A stretch of DNA of 27,227 bases from Candidatus Heimdallarchaeota archaeon AB_125 (GCA_001940755.1 MEHH01000008.1:1-27227), one strand, 5' to 3'. Shown: positions 1 to 7,059, numbered from the stretch's first letter. The notes: generated by a model not told the origin, from the letters alone. Made by a program: numbers and translations.

Positions 1-210
1 AGGTTTAGCTGAAGGCTTAGCTCCAGGTTTAGCTGAAGGCTTAGCTCCAGGTTTAGCTGAAGGCTTAGCTCCAGGTTTAGCTTCAGGTCTAGCTTCAGGT
101 TTAGCTTCAGGTTTAGCTCCAGGTTTAGCTGGAGGTCTAGTTCCAGGTTTAGCTGGAGGTCTAGTTCCAGGTTTAGCTGGAGGTCTAGTTCCAGGTTTAG
201 CTCCAGGTTT
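1..210 (-). repeat. 24-nt in-frame tandem repeats encoding the uS4 tail
   Basis: On the plus strand the unit AGGTTTAGCTGAAGGCTTAG plus CTCC recurs about three times from position 1. After a degenerate stretch, a related 24-nt unit (AGGTTTAGCTGGAGGTCTAG plus TTCC) occurs three times at about 122-195. The base period is 12 nt (four codons), which keeps the uS4 frame open. There are no spacers, so this is coding low-complexity sequence, probably grown by slippage or unequal exchange. Confidence 0.9.
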
Positions 211-780
211 TCCTCTGCCTCTTGGTTTTTCCTTCTTTTCAGGAGGTGCTTCAACATGAGTTGGTGGTGCCTGTGGTCTAGACGGATGATCTGATTTTAC
301 TAGAGGAGAACGTGGTGCATAATCAACATGTTCCTCTTCATCTATCCTAACAAGCATACCAGGAGAAGTAACAATCGCTTTATTTAATGCGATATGTCTG
401 TGTATAATAAATTGTCTTGCTTGATAAGGAGATGATGCTAATCCTTTCCTATGAACAACTGTTTGTAATCTACGATTGAGCACTGTTTTAACATCTAATG
501 CAAGAACAGAATCGAGATCTCCACCCTGTGGTAACATACCAAAACGAGTTAATCGTGACAATAGTTCAGTTGCCCTTTGTTCCCTAATTTCTGGTGTTAA
601 AGCTAGAAGAGCACGAGCTTGTTGCCTTGCTTTTGATAATAATGTTCTAGCTTTCCATAACTCCTTTTTATTTCGTAATCCATACTCACCGACTAACGGT
701 AACTCTCGTTCAATACGATCTTTATCATAAGGATGACCAGGAGTAAGAATTTTCTTTCTATATTTTCGTATTCCACCCAT
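1..780 (-). CDS. rps4: Small-subunit ribosomal protein uS4 (partial, 3' end beyond window), with repetitive tail
   Basis: uS4 is a primary 16S rRNA binder at the mRNA entry side of the small subunit. The frame is open from ATG at 780 to position 1 (260 codons, no stop), so the C-terminus lies outside the window. The start MGGIRKYRKK is typical of archaeal/eukaryotic uS4. The S4 RNA-binding domain spans about residues 103-165, and a Lys/Arg/Pro-rich stretch follows. From about residue 190 the protein becomes a four-residue repeat (KPGA, KPSA, RPPA, KPEA) that runs off the edge. Archaeal uS4 is usually about 180 residues, so the tail adds at least 80. A GGTGG site lies just upstream, immediately after the uS13 stop, so the two genes are co-transcribed. 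The core identity is certain; the role of the tail is unknown. Confidence 0.96.
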   Translation of the reverse strand, partial: MGGIRKYRKKILTPGHPYDKDRIERELPLVGEYGLRNKKELWKARTLLSKARQQARALLALTPEIREQRATELLSRLTRFGMLPQGGDLDSVLALDVKTVLNRRLQTVVHRKGLASSPYQARQFIIHRHIALNKAIVTSPGMLVRIDEEEHVDYAPRSPLVKSDHPSRPQAPPTHVEAPPEKKEKPRGRGKPGAKPGTRPPAKPGTRPPAKPGTRPPAKPGAKPEAKPEARPEAKPGAKPSAKPGAKPSAKPGAKPSAKP

Positions 781-790
781 TTATTCCACC

Positions 791-1234
791 TTACCTTCTC
801 CTCTTGGAAACACCTACAGTGGTTCCCCTCTTACCATGAGTTCGGGTTTTTTGACCTCTTACTTTAAGCTTAAATTGGTGTCTAATCCCTCTACGACTTC
901 GTATACGGATGTATCTTTCAATATCCTGCTTTGTTTGCAGGATGAGTTGTGCCTCAGTGATATGTATATTATCACCTGTTTGACGATCTTTCCTTCGATT
1001 AACTAACCATGCAGGTATTCCAGCAGCTACGGGATCACTGATAACAGTTTCAATTTCCTTGATTTTAGCATCAGTAAGAAAACCTATACGTTCTGATGCA
1101 GGAATATTCAATATCTTTGCAATTGCTTGAGCTAATCGAGTATTAACTCCAGTTATTCTTGAAAGGCCCATAGGAACAGGCATGTGTCCTTCAAGATCTG
1201 TAGACTTTATTCTAACTAAATGGCGAAATGACAT
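791..1234 (-). CDS. rps13: Small-subunit ribosomal protein uS13
   Basis: uS13 sits in the head of the small subunit, contacting P-site tRNA and the bridges to the large subunit. The 147-residue product has the normal archaeal length. It begins MSFRHLVRIKSTDLEG, has the helix-two-turn-helix segment in its first half (GLSRITGVNTRLAQAIAKIL), and ends in the basic tRNA-contacting tail (GQKTRTHGKRGTTVGVSKRRR, with KTRTHG as the signature). A GAGTGA site lies 5 nt before the ATG. It follows tRNA-Ser(GGA) and precedes uS4, the standard archaeal alpha-operon order. The leader of about 130 nt carries two hairpins described separately. Confidence 0.98.
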   Translation of the reverse strand: MSFRHLVRIKSTDLEGHMPVPMGLSRITGVNTRLAQAIAKILNIPASERIGFLTDAKIKEIETVISDPVAAGIPAWLVNRRKDRQTGDNIHITEAQLILQTKQDIERYIRIRSRRGIRHQFKLKVRGQKTRTHGKRGTTVGVSKRRR

Positions 1235-1260
1235 ATTTTCACTCTTTTGTGTTTTTTATT

Positions 1261-1305
1261 CCACAACCCGAAGTTGTGGTGCTCTTTGTTTCTGAAAGTT
1301 CAGAA
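1261..1305 (-). promoter_or_regulatory. Two tandem hairpins in the uS13 leader
   Basis: In transcript sense, the first stem is TTCTGA-ACTT-TCAGAA (plus-strand 1290-1305). It is followed by CCACAAC-TTCGG-GTTGTGG (1261-1279), a perfect 7-bp stem with a UUCG-type loop ending 26 nt before the uS13 ATG. Neither is followed by a T-tract in this direction, so they look like leader structure rather than a terminator. A role in autoregulation or RNA processing is conjecture. Confidence 0.45.
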
Positions 1306-1387
1306 CTAGGATTTTTTCCTTTGAGCTTCGCCTTGTGCTTTCCAACATTTTCTAAATTGCACAAATGACTTTAGCTTGAGAGCGTAA

Positions 1388-1410
1388 CTGATTTTTTTAA
1401 GTATTTGCTT
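1388..1410 (-). promoter_or_regulatory. Candidate TATA promoter for uS13-uS4
   Basis: On the minus strand the sequence reads AAATACTTAAAAAAATC. This is an archaeal TATA-like box lying between the tRNA-Ser 3' T-tract and uS13. It would start transcription near 1367, giving a leader of about 130 nt. Confidence 0.4.
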
Positions 1411-1417
1411 CAAAGAC

Positions 1418-1424
1418 AAAAAAA
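1418..1424 (-). terminator. T7 tract downstream of tRNA-Ser
   Basis: There is a run of seven T on the minus strand, 27 nt past the tRNA-Ser CCA end. Such U-tracts terminate archaeal RNA polymerase. Read-through into uS13 remains possible. Confidence 0.4.
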
Positions 1425-1451
1425 TCAAGTAAACAGATTTAAAACAATAAG

Positions 1452-1535
1452 TGGAGCCAGGACGGGGATTTGAACCCCGGAACCGAATAGGCACTAGATT
1501 TCCAATCTAGCCTCATACCGCTTGAGTATCCTGGC
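1452..1535 (-). tRNA. tRNA-Ser (GGA anticodon), CCA encoded
   Basis: The acceptor stem is GCCAGGA/TCCTGGC. The D arm is CTCA/TGAG with the GG pair in the loop. The anticodon arm is CTAGA-TTGGAAA-TCTAG, placing GGA at 34-36 to read UCC. A long class II variable arm follows, and the T arm is CGGGG-TTCAAAT-CCCCG. No intron is visible. The encoded 3' end reads T then CCA, so the discriminator appears to be U where serine tRNAs usually have G. The gene lies just upstream of uS13, a common archaeal arrangement. Confidence 0.95.
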
Positions 1536-1580
1536 ACGTCTAATTGTAAGAATAGCTTACGTTCATCCTACACTTGTTTT

Positions 1581-1591
1581 GTTTTAAAATG
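1581..1591 (-). promoter_or_regulatory. Candidate TATA box for tRNA-Ser
   Basis: On the minus strand ATTTTAAAAC lies about 46-56 nt upstream of the tRNA 5' end. This would leave a leader of about 20 nt containing a 5-bp inverted repeat (GTAAG/CTTAC, 1546-1560). Confidence 0.35.
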
Positions 1592-1727
1592 TTTCTTTTT
1601 CTTCTTTATTGCTTTTTCACTCGATAACCTAATTATTTTTGAGATTGGACAATTTGCGCTAAAACTGATAAATATAGAAAGTATAACCCCCCATGTTCTT
1701 TTTTTCATCTTATTTTCTCACACACAT

Positions 1728-1740
1728 ACATAAAAAAACT
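1728..1740 (+). promoter_or_regulatory. Candidate TATA box for secY
   Basis: ACATAAAAAAACT lies about 50-60 nt before the secY start. It is the best TATA-like sequence in the divergent spacer between tRNA-Ser and secY. Another AT-rich candidate (AAATATAGAAAG) lies near 1670. Confidence 0.35.
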
Positions 1741-1788
1741 CATAAATGAAACATCTTCTTTGAGTTTGAAATCGAACCGGTGGTTTCA

Positions 1789-3246
1789 ATGACGTCAAAA
1801 TTCCTACTACTATTCAAACCATTTCAACGCTTTACCTTTGAGGTAAAAAAACCTGCAAGGAAGATATCTTTCAAGAGGAAGATAGCTTGGACTTTCGGAA
1901 TATTAGCCCTGTACTTGGTGATGTTAAACATACCTCTGGTAGGAGTACCTAAGGATGAAGGTACTGATCCATTTTTTGCTATGAGGGCAATTTTGGCTTC
2001 TCAAAGAGGAAGTCTAGCTGAACTTGGGATAGGTCCTATAGTTACAGCAGGTCTAATTATGCAGTTGCTCGTAGGATCACAAATCATTAAGGTTGATTTC
2101 TCGAATTCTGAAGAAAGAGCATTATACACAGGAACTCAAAAGATTCTAGCTGTATTAATGACTATCTTTGAAGCTCTTGCTTATATCTTAGGAGGAGCTT
2201 ATGGAGAGGATATTGGATTTGAAGCTTCAATGCTTATATTAGTTCAATTACTAGTGGCGGGATTCATTATACTTTTGATGGATGAAATAATACAGAAAGG
2301 TTATGGTCTTGGGAGCGGTATCAGTCTATTTATCGCGGCGAGTGTATCATTCAACATCTTTGATGGTATGTTCAGTCTTAGCCCTGAACCTTCTGGAGGA
2401 TTTGTCTATTTTAGAGGATGTATTCTAGCTTTCTTCCAAGGAATTTTCAACGATGAAGCGTCTGTAGCTGCATCTTTCAGTAGAGTGGGTAGAACTCCAG
2501 ACTTGATTGGTTTAATGGCTACGATCGTAGTGTTTGCGATAGTAATATATGTTGATTCAATTAAGATTGAGATTCCAGTACAACACAGTCAATATAAGAT
2601 GCCAGCTCGATACCCAATAAAATTCCTATATACTTCAAACATTCCAGTAATTCTAGTTAGTGCTTTATTTGCTAACATTTACTTCATTTCAAATCTAATG
2701 TGGAATAATTGGAAGGGTGCTGATTCAGGGATAAAATATTTCCTAGTCAGATTCTTTGGCACGTGGGAGGACATATCTGGTGGGACGGGTAATCAACAAC
2801 TCGCACCTATAACGGGTCTGGCGTCGTATACTACGGCGCCGTATGGTCCAGAGCAGATAGCGAAGTATCCTGTGAATGCAATAATCTACCTTGTGTTGAT
2901 GATTGCGCTTTGTGGAATATTTTCACGGATCTGGATAGACACGGCAGGTATGAGTTCGAAAAATGTGGCAAAACAATTACTTGATGCAAATATGCAAATA
3001 CCTGGATTTAGAAGAAATCCAAGAATTGTGGAAAGATACTTAGAAAGATATATTCCAACCGCAGCATGGTTAGGAGGATTCTTTATAGGTGTTCTAGCAG
3101 CCTTTGCCGATTTCTTAGGTGCATTAGGTACTGGAACGGGTATTCTTCTAACAACGGGTATTCTTCGACAATACTATGAAATATTTGCAAGCGAACAAGT
3201 AAGTGAAACTGTTCCAGCATTAGCAGGATTCTTAGGCTTAAAATAA
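1789..3246 (+). CDS. secY: Preprotein translocase subunit SecY (Sec61 alpha)
   Basis: This is the channel subunit of the Sec translocon in the cell membrane, handling co-translational export and insertion. The product is about 485 residues with ten predicted membrane segments. It has the archaeal/eukaryotic plug and TM2 region (GIGPIVTAGLIMQLL) and the cytoplasmic loop ending in VPALAGFLGLK. I prefer ATG at 1789 because GGTGG sits 5 nt upstream. The in-frame GTG at 1780 overlaps that site and has no site of its own. In most archaea secY follows rpl15 on the same strand, but here it is in the opposite orientation and 5.5 kb away. The usual neighbour adkA is absent. Confidence 0.98.
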   Translation: MTSKFLLLFKPFQRFTFEVKKPARKISFKRKIAWTFGILALYLVMLNIPLVGVPKDEGTDPFFAMRAILASQRGSLAELGIGPIVTAGLIMQLLVGSQIIKVDFSNSEERALYTGTQKILAVLMTIFEALAYILGGAYGEDIGFEASMLILVQLLVAGFIILLMDEIIQKGYGLGSGISLFIAASVSFNIFDGMFSLSPEPSGGFVYFRGCILAFFQGIFNDEASVAASFSRVGRTPDLIGLMATIVVFAIVIYVDSIKIEIPVQHSQYKMPARYPIKFLYTSNIPVILVSALFANIYFISNLMWNNWKGADSGIKYFLVRFFGTWEDISGGTGNQQLAPITGLASYTTAPYGPEQIAKYPVNAIIYLVLMIALCGIFSRIWIDTAGMSSKNVAKQLLDANMQIPGFRRNPRIVERYLERYIPTAAWLGGFFIGVLAAFADFLGALGTGTGILLTTGILRQYYEIFASEQVSETVPALAGFLGLK

Positions 3247-3261
3247 AACCTAAAACTCCTT

Positions 3262-3282
3262 CCCTTTTTATTATTTTTATAG
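3262..3282 (+). terminator. T-rich terminator after secY
   Basis: CCTTCCCTTTTTATTATTTT lies directly after the secY stop, in the 40-bp convergent gap with the oxidoreductase gene. It fits an archaeal U-tract terminator without a hairpin. Confidence 0.5.
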
Positions 3283-3290
3283 CTTATTTT

Positions 3291-4241
3291 TTAGAAATTT
3301 AAATCTATAATCTGATGTGTTTCAACACTCTTAATTGAAGATATTGCAATTTTCAATGCTTTCAACCCGTCTAAGGAAGTCACTACAGGTGGAGCATTTC
3401 CCAAACTAGCTTCTGCAAAGGCATGCATCTCAGCACTTAGAGGTTCTTTCCATTCAAGCTTTTTAGTGCGTAACCATTCTGCATCCTCAATTACATATTC
3501 TTGAGACATGTAATCTGCCTCAACTATACCTTTTTCACATGTAAGCATTAACTTTCTTAATTTGTGAGGTGTTAGATAGTTAGATTCAATAAAACCTGTT
3601 ACTCCGTTTCCAAAATCTAACAAAATCTCAGCATAATCTAGATAAGTATGCCTTAACTTCCCTCCTCTCGCATATACTGACTTAGGTTCTTTATTAACTA
3701 TATATCGAAAAGCATCTATGTCATGAATACTCACATCTCGAATTACATCAACATCCTTTAATCTATCAGGCCAATAAGGACCTAGTCGTCTCGCGCTGAT
3801 TAAAACAAGTTCTCCTAATTCATCTCTTTCAACTAACCTTTTTGATCTAAATACTATAGGATTAAATCGTTCTATGAAACCTACAGATACAACAACGTTT
3901 GAGCTTTTTTCCAAATCAACTATCTGTTCTGCTTCTTCAACTGTACTAGTCATTGGTTTCTCAATTAGTACATGTTTTCCGTTTTCTATTGCTTGCTTTG
4001 CAATCTTAGCATGGGTTGAAGTTGGTGATGCTATTGTTATTGCATGTACTTCTTCATCCTTAAGCATCTCTTCAATACTAGAATAAAGCTTTGTATTGTA
4101 CAGCTTAGTTATTTCATTTGCCCTTTTCTGATCCAAATCAAATACTCCGGCAAGTGTTGTGTTACTCATTTCAGTAAAGACGCGAGCATGATTCTTTCCC
4201 CAACTACCTGTGCCAATCACACCTACATTTAGTTTTTTCAT
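3291..4241 (-). CDS. Gfo/Idh/MocA-family NAD(P)-dependent oxidoreductase
   Basis: This is a soluble sugar or sugar-nucleotide dehydrogenase-type enzyme of about 316 residues. The N-terminal Rossmann fold has GTGSWG at 10-15, and the EKP nicotinamide-site motif lies near 94-96 (LIEKPMTS). The C-terminal half is the alpha/beta substrate domain with the RDVSIHDIDAFRY helix (HD pair). The overall pattern resembles the UDP-GlcNAc dehydrogenase-like branch, but the substrate cannot be read from sequence. The ATG at 4241 has AGGTGA six nt upstream, whereas the in-frame GTG at 4250 is part of that ribosome site. The gene interrupts the secY to EMC3-like block on the opposite strand, so it looks like a later insertion. 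Confidence 0.9.
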   Translation of the reverse strand: MKKLNVGVIGTGSWGKNHARVFTEMSNTTLAGVFDLDQKRANEITKLYNTKLYSSIEEMLKDEEVHAITIASPTSTHAKIAKQAIENGKHVLIEKPMTSTVEEAEQIVDLEKSSNVVVSVGFIERFNPIVFRSKRLVERDELGELVLISARRLGPYWPDRLKDVDVIRDVSIHDIDAFRYIVNKEPKSVYARGGKLRHTYLDYAEILLDFGNGVTGFIESNYLTPHKLRKLMLTCEKGIVEADYMSQEYVIEDAEWLRTKKLEWKEPLSAEMHAFAEASLGNAPPVVTSLDGLKALKIAISSIKSVETHQIIDLNF

Positions 4242-4289
4242 TTTTTTCACCTAAAGACGAATAATTGATTCCCTCATTTTGAGTAAAGA

Positions 4290-4308
4290 GAAGTAAATAT
4301 ATAAAATT
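4290..4308 (-). promoter_or_regulatory. TATA-like region in the oxidoreductase/Trm9-like divergent spacer
   Basis: TAAATATATAAAATTT is close to symmetric and could serve either strand. For the oxidoreductase it would place the transcript start about 30 nt upstream of the ATG. For the plus-strand methyltransferase it would give a leader of about 55 nt. Confidence 0.45.
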
Positions 4309-4347
4309 TCTTATTTGGCTGATTGGAGTGAAGGAAAAAGAAACTTG

Positions 4348-4366
4348 ATAAAGCACAATGCTTTAT
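4348..4366 (+). promoter_or_regulatory. Perfect inverted repeat upstream of the Trm9-like gene
   Basis: ATAAAGC-ACAAT-GCTTTAT is a perfect 7-bp palindromic stem with a 5-nt spacer, ending 10-20 nt before the likely start. It could be a dimeric repressor operator or a leader hairpin covering the start. There is no direct evidence for either. Confidence 0.4.
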
Positions 4367-4385
4367 TATTCATACATTGCCAGAG

Positions 4386-5096
4386 ATGGATTTTGAATTA
4401 ATAGAAGCATATAGGAAAATTTCTCCAAGGTATAGTAATTTGAAGAAAAAACCATGGAAGGATTTTCAAGAGTATTTAGAATCCATAAGGAAACGGTTTT
4501 CATTGCCTAAAACGGGAATATTGCTTGATGTCGGAAGTGGAAATGCAAGAAATCTCCTACTTTTTGAATCACAAAACTGGCAACATATCGCATCAGATAT
4601 ATCATTTGAGCTATTGAAATCAAGTATTACTTTGGACAACAATATTATCTGTCTTCTAAATAATGACGCAAATTCTATTCCCTTAAAAGATAATTCAGTT
4701 GATTTAGCATTGTGTATTGCTACAATTCATCATTTCAGAGATGAAGAAGAAGTATTACATGCACTTAGGAATATTTCTAAAATCTTGAAAAAAGACAATT
4801 TGCTTATTGTGTCCTGTTGGAAGAAATGGAAAAAAGGAACCAGGAAACAGATGATTGTAGATCTTATCCTGTATCTTATCAAAAAGAAGAAAAACAGATT
4901 GTGGCGACATGGAGACATTTACCTCCCTTGGTATAATGATAAAAAGGAACTTATTGCTGAAAGGTATTATCATCTATTCAGTAAGAGGGAGTTGATGAAG
5001 ATTATTGGTGTAACTAACTACTCGATTATTGATTTTCTGGAATTTGGAGGGAGAGGAGGGGAGGATAATTTCTTTCTTTTACTACAAAACAGATAA
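4386..5096 (+). CDS. Trm9/ALKBH8-like SAM-dependent methyltransferase
   Basis: This is a class I methyltransferase of about 236 residues. Motif I is LLDVGSGNARN (about 47-56), the acidic residue of motif II is in ASDIS, and the motif IV region is DLALCIATIHHF. The IHHF signature, the N-terminal KKPWKDF and the C-terminal DIYLPWYND...RYYHLF stretch all match the Trm9/ALKBH8 family. In eukaryotes that family, with Trm112, methylates carboxymethyluridine at the tRNA wobble position. A tRNA-modifying role is therefore likely, but the exact substrate in this archaeon is not shown. A TTG at 4377 is an alternative start; I favour ATG 4386 because MDFELIEAYRKISPRYS aligns with the family start and neither codon has a clear ribosome site. 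Confidence 0.82.
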   Translation: MDFELIEAYRKISPRYSNLKKKPWKDFQEYLESIRKRFSLPKTGILLDVGSGNARNLLLFESQNWQHIASDISFELLKSSITLDNNIICLLNNDANSIPLKDNSVDLALCIATIHHFRDEEEVLHALRNISKILKKDNLLIVSCWKKWKKGTRKQMIVDLILYLIKKKKNRLWRHGDIYLPWYNDKKELIAERYYHLFSKRELMKIIGVTNYSIIDFLEFGGRGGEDNFFLLLQNR

Positions 5097-5138
5097 TTTA
5101 AATGAAATAATCTATTTCTATATACTCCAGTTACAAAA

Positions 5139-5150
5139 GCTTTTAAAAAG
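5139..5150 (+). promoter_or_regulatory. TATA promoter for the EMC3-like/eL34/cmk/eL14 operon
   Basis: GCTTTTAAAAAG lies about 45-55 nt before the ATG at 5195, in the short gap after the methyltransferase. It suggests that the ribosomal block downstream is transcribed independently of the inserted gene. Confidence 0.45.
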
Positions 5151-5194
5151 AAAAAAATTTGTGGTGTTATTAAGTACAGAATGTGGTTTTAATT

Positions 5195-5890
5195 ATGGCC
5201 TTCTGGGATAATTGGTTTAAAGGATTAACAAACTGGATGATAGAAAAGGGACTCAATCAAAGACCCACATCAGCTTGGGTAATTGCAGTAGTCTCCGTTT
5301 TACTAGCTATTTTATCAACAACAATAACCAGATTGGTTTCAGATGTTGATGCATTGAAAGATAGTATGCAAAAGGTCAATGAATGGAACCAAAGAAGAAA
5401 GAAAGCCATGCAAACTGCAGATAAGAAATTATGGTTAAGCGTAAAAAGGGATGAAGAAAGAATCAAGAAGATGCAATCTTCTATGATGTTCAAAAGAATG
5501 AAACCTATGCTCTTTACAACAATTCCTTTCTTATTGATATTCGCTATTCTACGAGGTGCTTTTCCAAGTGGTGCTGTCTCTGAAGTAAATCCAGTAACAC
5601 ACTATTATGCTTGGTTGCCATTTAACATTGGAAACTTCCCATGGATTGGTAGCAATCCTTGGTTTGGAGCTGAAGAATATGGTAATCACATCTTTTCTAA
5701 GGTTCCCTTCTCAACCTGGTATTTCATTACTGCTTTTGCATTTGGTTCGATAATTTCAAGGATTTTTGGAGTTACTCCATCAGGAGCTGCTAAATCAAAA
5801 GCAACAACAGTTAAGGAAAAACAGATTAAAACACCTGTTTCAGCTGCTAAGAAACAGTTAGCAAAAAAAAGAACTACAACTAAGAAATAG
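5195..5890 (+). CDS. EMC3/TMCO1-family (DUF106) membrane protein, Oxa1/YidC-superfamily insertase
   Basis: This is the archaeal DUF106 protein, related to EMC3, TMCO1 and Get1 of the Oxa1 superfamily, which help insert membrane proteins. It is 231 residues from ATG 5195; an in-frame GTG at 5183 would add four. Three membrane segments are visible: SAWVIAVVSVLLAILSTTI near 26-45, PMLFTTIPFLLIFAIL near 105-120, and WYFITAFAFGSIISRI near 170-185. A charged coiled coil (about 46-100) lies between TM1 and TM2, as in the family. The C-terminus is a basic Lys/Thr/Ala tail facing the cytoplasm, suited to ribosome binding. The gene occurs beside secY and eL34 in many archaea, supporting a translocon role. 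Confidence 0.9.
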   Translation: MAFWDNWFKGLTNWMIEKGLNQRPTSAWVIAVVSVLLAILSTTITRLVSDVDALKDSMQKVNEWNQRRKKAMQTADKKLWLSVKRDEERIKKMQSSMMFKRMKPMLFTTIPFLLIFAILRGAFPSGAVSEVNPVTHYYAWLPFNIGNFPWIGSNPWFGAEEYGNHIFSKVPFSTWYFITAFAFGSIISRIFGVTPSGAAKSKATTVKEKQIKTPVSAAKKQLAKKRTTTKK

Positions 5891-5914
5891 TGAAAATTAG
5901 ACTGAGGAATTAAA

Positions 5915-6172
5915 ATGGTTAGACCTTCATTACGAGTCGCAAAAACAAGAAAAAGAAGAACACCATCTGAGACTAAACTAAGAAGAATTGAAAAAAGAAC
6001 AAAAAAGCCACATTGCTCTAATTGTGGAGCCATTCTACATGGTGTAGCTTTTGGAAGTCAGAATAGAGTAAAAAAGATGTCTCAATCTGAACGCTTGCCA
6101 ACACGACAACATGCAGGACATTTGTGCTCAAATTGTTTGAAGAGCGCAATTAAGGCTGAAGTTCGTACTTAA
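5915..6172 (+). CDS. rpl34e: Large-subunit ribosomal protein eL34
   Basis: This 85-residue zinc-binding large-subunit protein is found in archaea and eukaryotes but missing from several euryarchaeal groups. It starts MVRPSLRVAKTRKRR and has CSNC at 34-37 and CSNC at 71-74 to hold zinc. GAGG lies about 8 nt before the ATG. It sits 24 nt after the EMC3-like gene and 17 nt before cytidylate kinase, in one operon. Confidence 0.97.
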   Translation: MVRPSLRVAKTRKRRTPSETKLRRIEKRTKKPHCSNCGAILHGVAFGSQNRVKKMSQSERLPTRQHAGHLCSNCLKSAIKAEVRT

Positions 6173-6189
6173 TTCGAGGATGTGGCCAA

Positions 6190-6735
6190 TTGCCTATTAT
6201 CGCAGTCTCAGGTCCGCACGGTTCCGGTAAAAGCACTGCAGCCAAAACTGTTTCAGAACTGTTGAACTATACTTATATCTCTGCGGGACAATTATTTAGA
6301 GAAATGGCTAAAGAAAAAGGTATGACTCTAGAAGAGTTTTCCAAAAGAGCAGAATCTAATGAAGAAATTGATCGCTACATTGACAATCGAACATTAGAAC
6401 TTGCAAAAGCAGAAAATGGTATAATAGTTGATGCTCAATTAGGTGGATGGATTCTTAGAAAGGTTGCGGATTTAATAATTTATATTACAGCACCATTAAA
6501 AACTAGAATTCAACGCATTGCTGAAAGAGAAAATAGAGCTATAGAAGAAATCAAGAAAGAGACCTTGATGAGAGAAGAATCTGAAAGACACAGATATCAA
6601 AAACTCTATAACATTGACGTCTCTGATTTGTCTATCTATGATGTAATAATCAACACTAAAAAATATGATGCTGCAGATTGTGTTGATATAGTAATGGCAT
6701 CAGTTAAAAAAATAACCAAAGGTGAAAAAGAATGA
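6190..6735 (+). CDS. cmk: Cytidylate kinase (archaeal type)
   Basis: This enzyme phosphorylates CMP and dCMP with ATP in pyrimidine nucleotide recycling. The 181-residue P-loop kinase has Walker A GPHGSGKST at 8-16, the family's YISAGQLFREMA segment, and an Arg-rich lid (RIQRIAERENRAIEE). It starts at TTG 6190, preceded by GAGGATGTGG; no better start exists and the next residues (MPIIAVSGP) match the family N-terminus. It overlaps eL14 by four nt (ATGA). The gene between eL34 and eL14 is standard archaeal order. Confidence 0.96.
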   Translation: MPIIAVSGPHGSGKSTAAKTVSELLNYTYISAGQLFREMAKEKGMTLEEFSKRAESNEEIDRYIDNRTLELAKAENGIIVDAQLGGWILRKVADLIIYITAPLKTRIQRIAERENRAIEEIKKETLMREESERHRYQKLYNIDVSDLSIYDVIINTKKYDAADCVDIVMASVKKITKGEKE

Positions 6736-7007
6736 CAGCAATTCAAATTGGAAGAGTTATTGTTAAGACAAATGGAAGAGAAGCAGGAAAGAAAGGAATA
6801 ATAGTTGATATTATCAATCCAAACTATGTTCTCCTTACTGGACCAAAAGCAGTAACTTCAGTTCGTCGTCGTAAATGCAATGTAAGACATTTAGAACCAA
6901 CAGACAAAGTTGTTTCCATCAAAAGGGACGCAAAAGACGATGAAGTAGCTGCAGCCATTGAAACTGCAAAATTGAAGAAATTTATGGAAGAAGTTATTAT
7001 TCCTTAA
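6732..7007 (+). CDS. rpl14e: Large-subunit ribosomal protein eL14
   Basis: This 91-residue KOW-type protein is present in archaea and eukaryotes. The N-terminal barrel IQIGRVIVKTNGREAGKKG and the LLTGPKAVTSVRRRKCN segment are characteristic. The ATG overlaps the cmk stop (ATGA), with GGTGA 6 nt upstream inside the cmk gene, which suggests coupled translation. eL14 is absent from haloarchaea and several other euryarchaea, which limits the possible host lineages. Confidence 0.96.
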   Translation: MTAIQIGRVIVKTNGREAGKKGIIVDIINPNYVLLTGPKAVTSVRRRKCNVRHLEPTDKVVSIKRDAKDDEVAAAIETAKLKKFMEEVIIP

Positions 7008-7059
7008 TTCCATATTTCCTCAAACTTTATATCCTCATTTTTTCAATAGCTGGTGTAGA

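Noticed and set aside
1..210. Regular direct repeats suggesting a CRISPR or satellite array
   Set aside because: The repeats are 12/24 nt without spacers and continue the uS4 reading frame.
1306..1494. 62-residue minus-strand open frame upstream of uS13
   Set aside because: It begins inside tRNA-Ser and crosses the leader, with no ribosome site and no family match.
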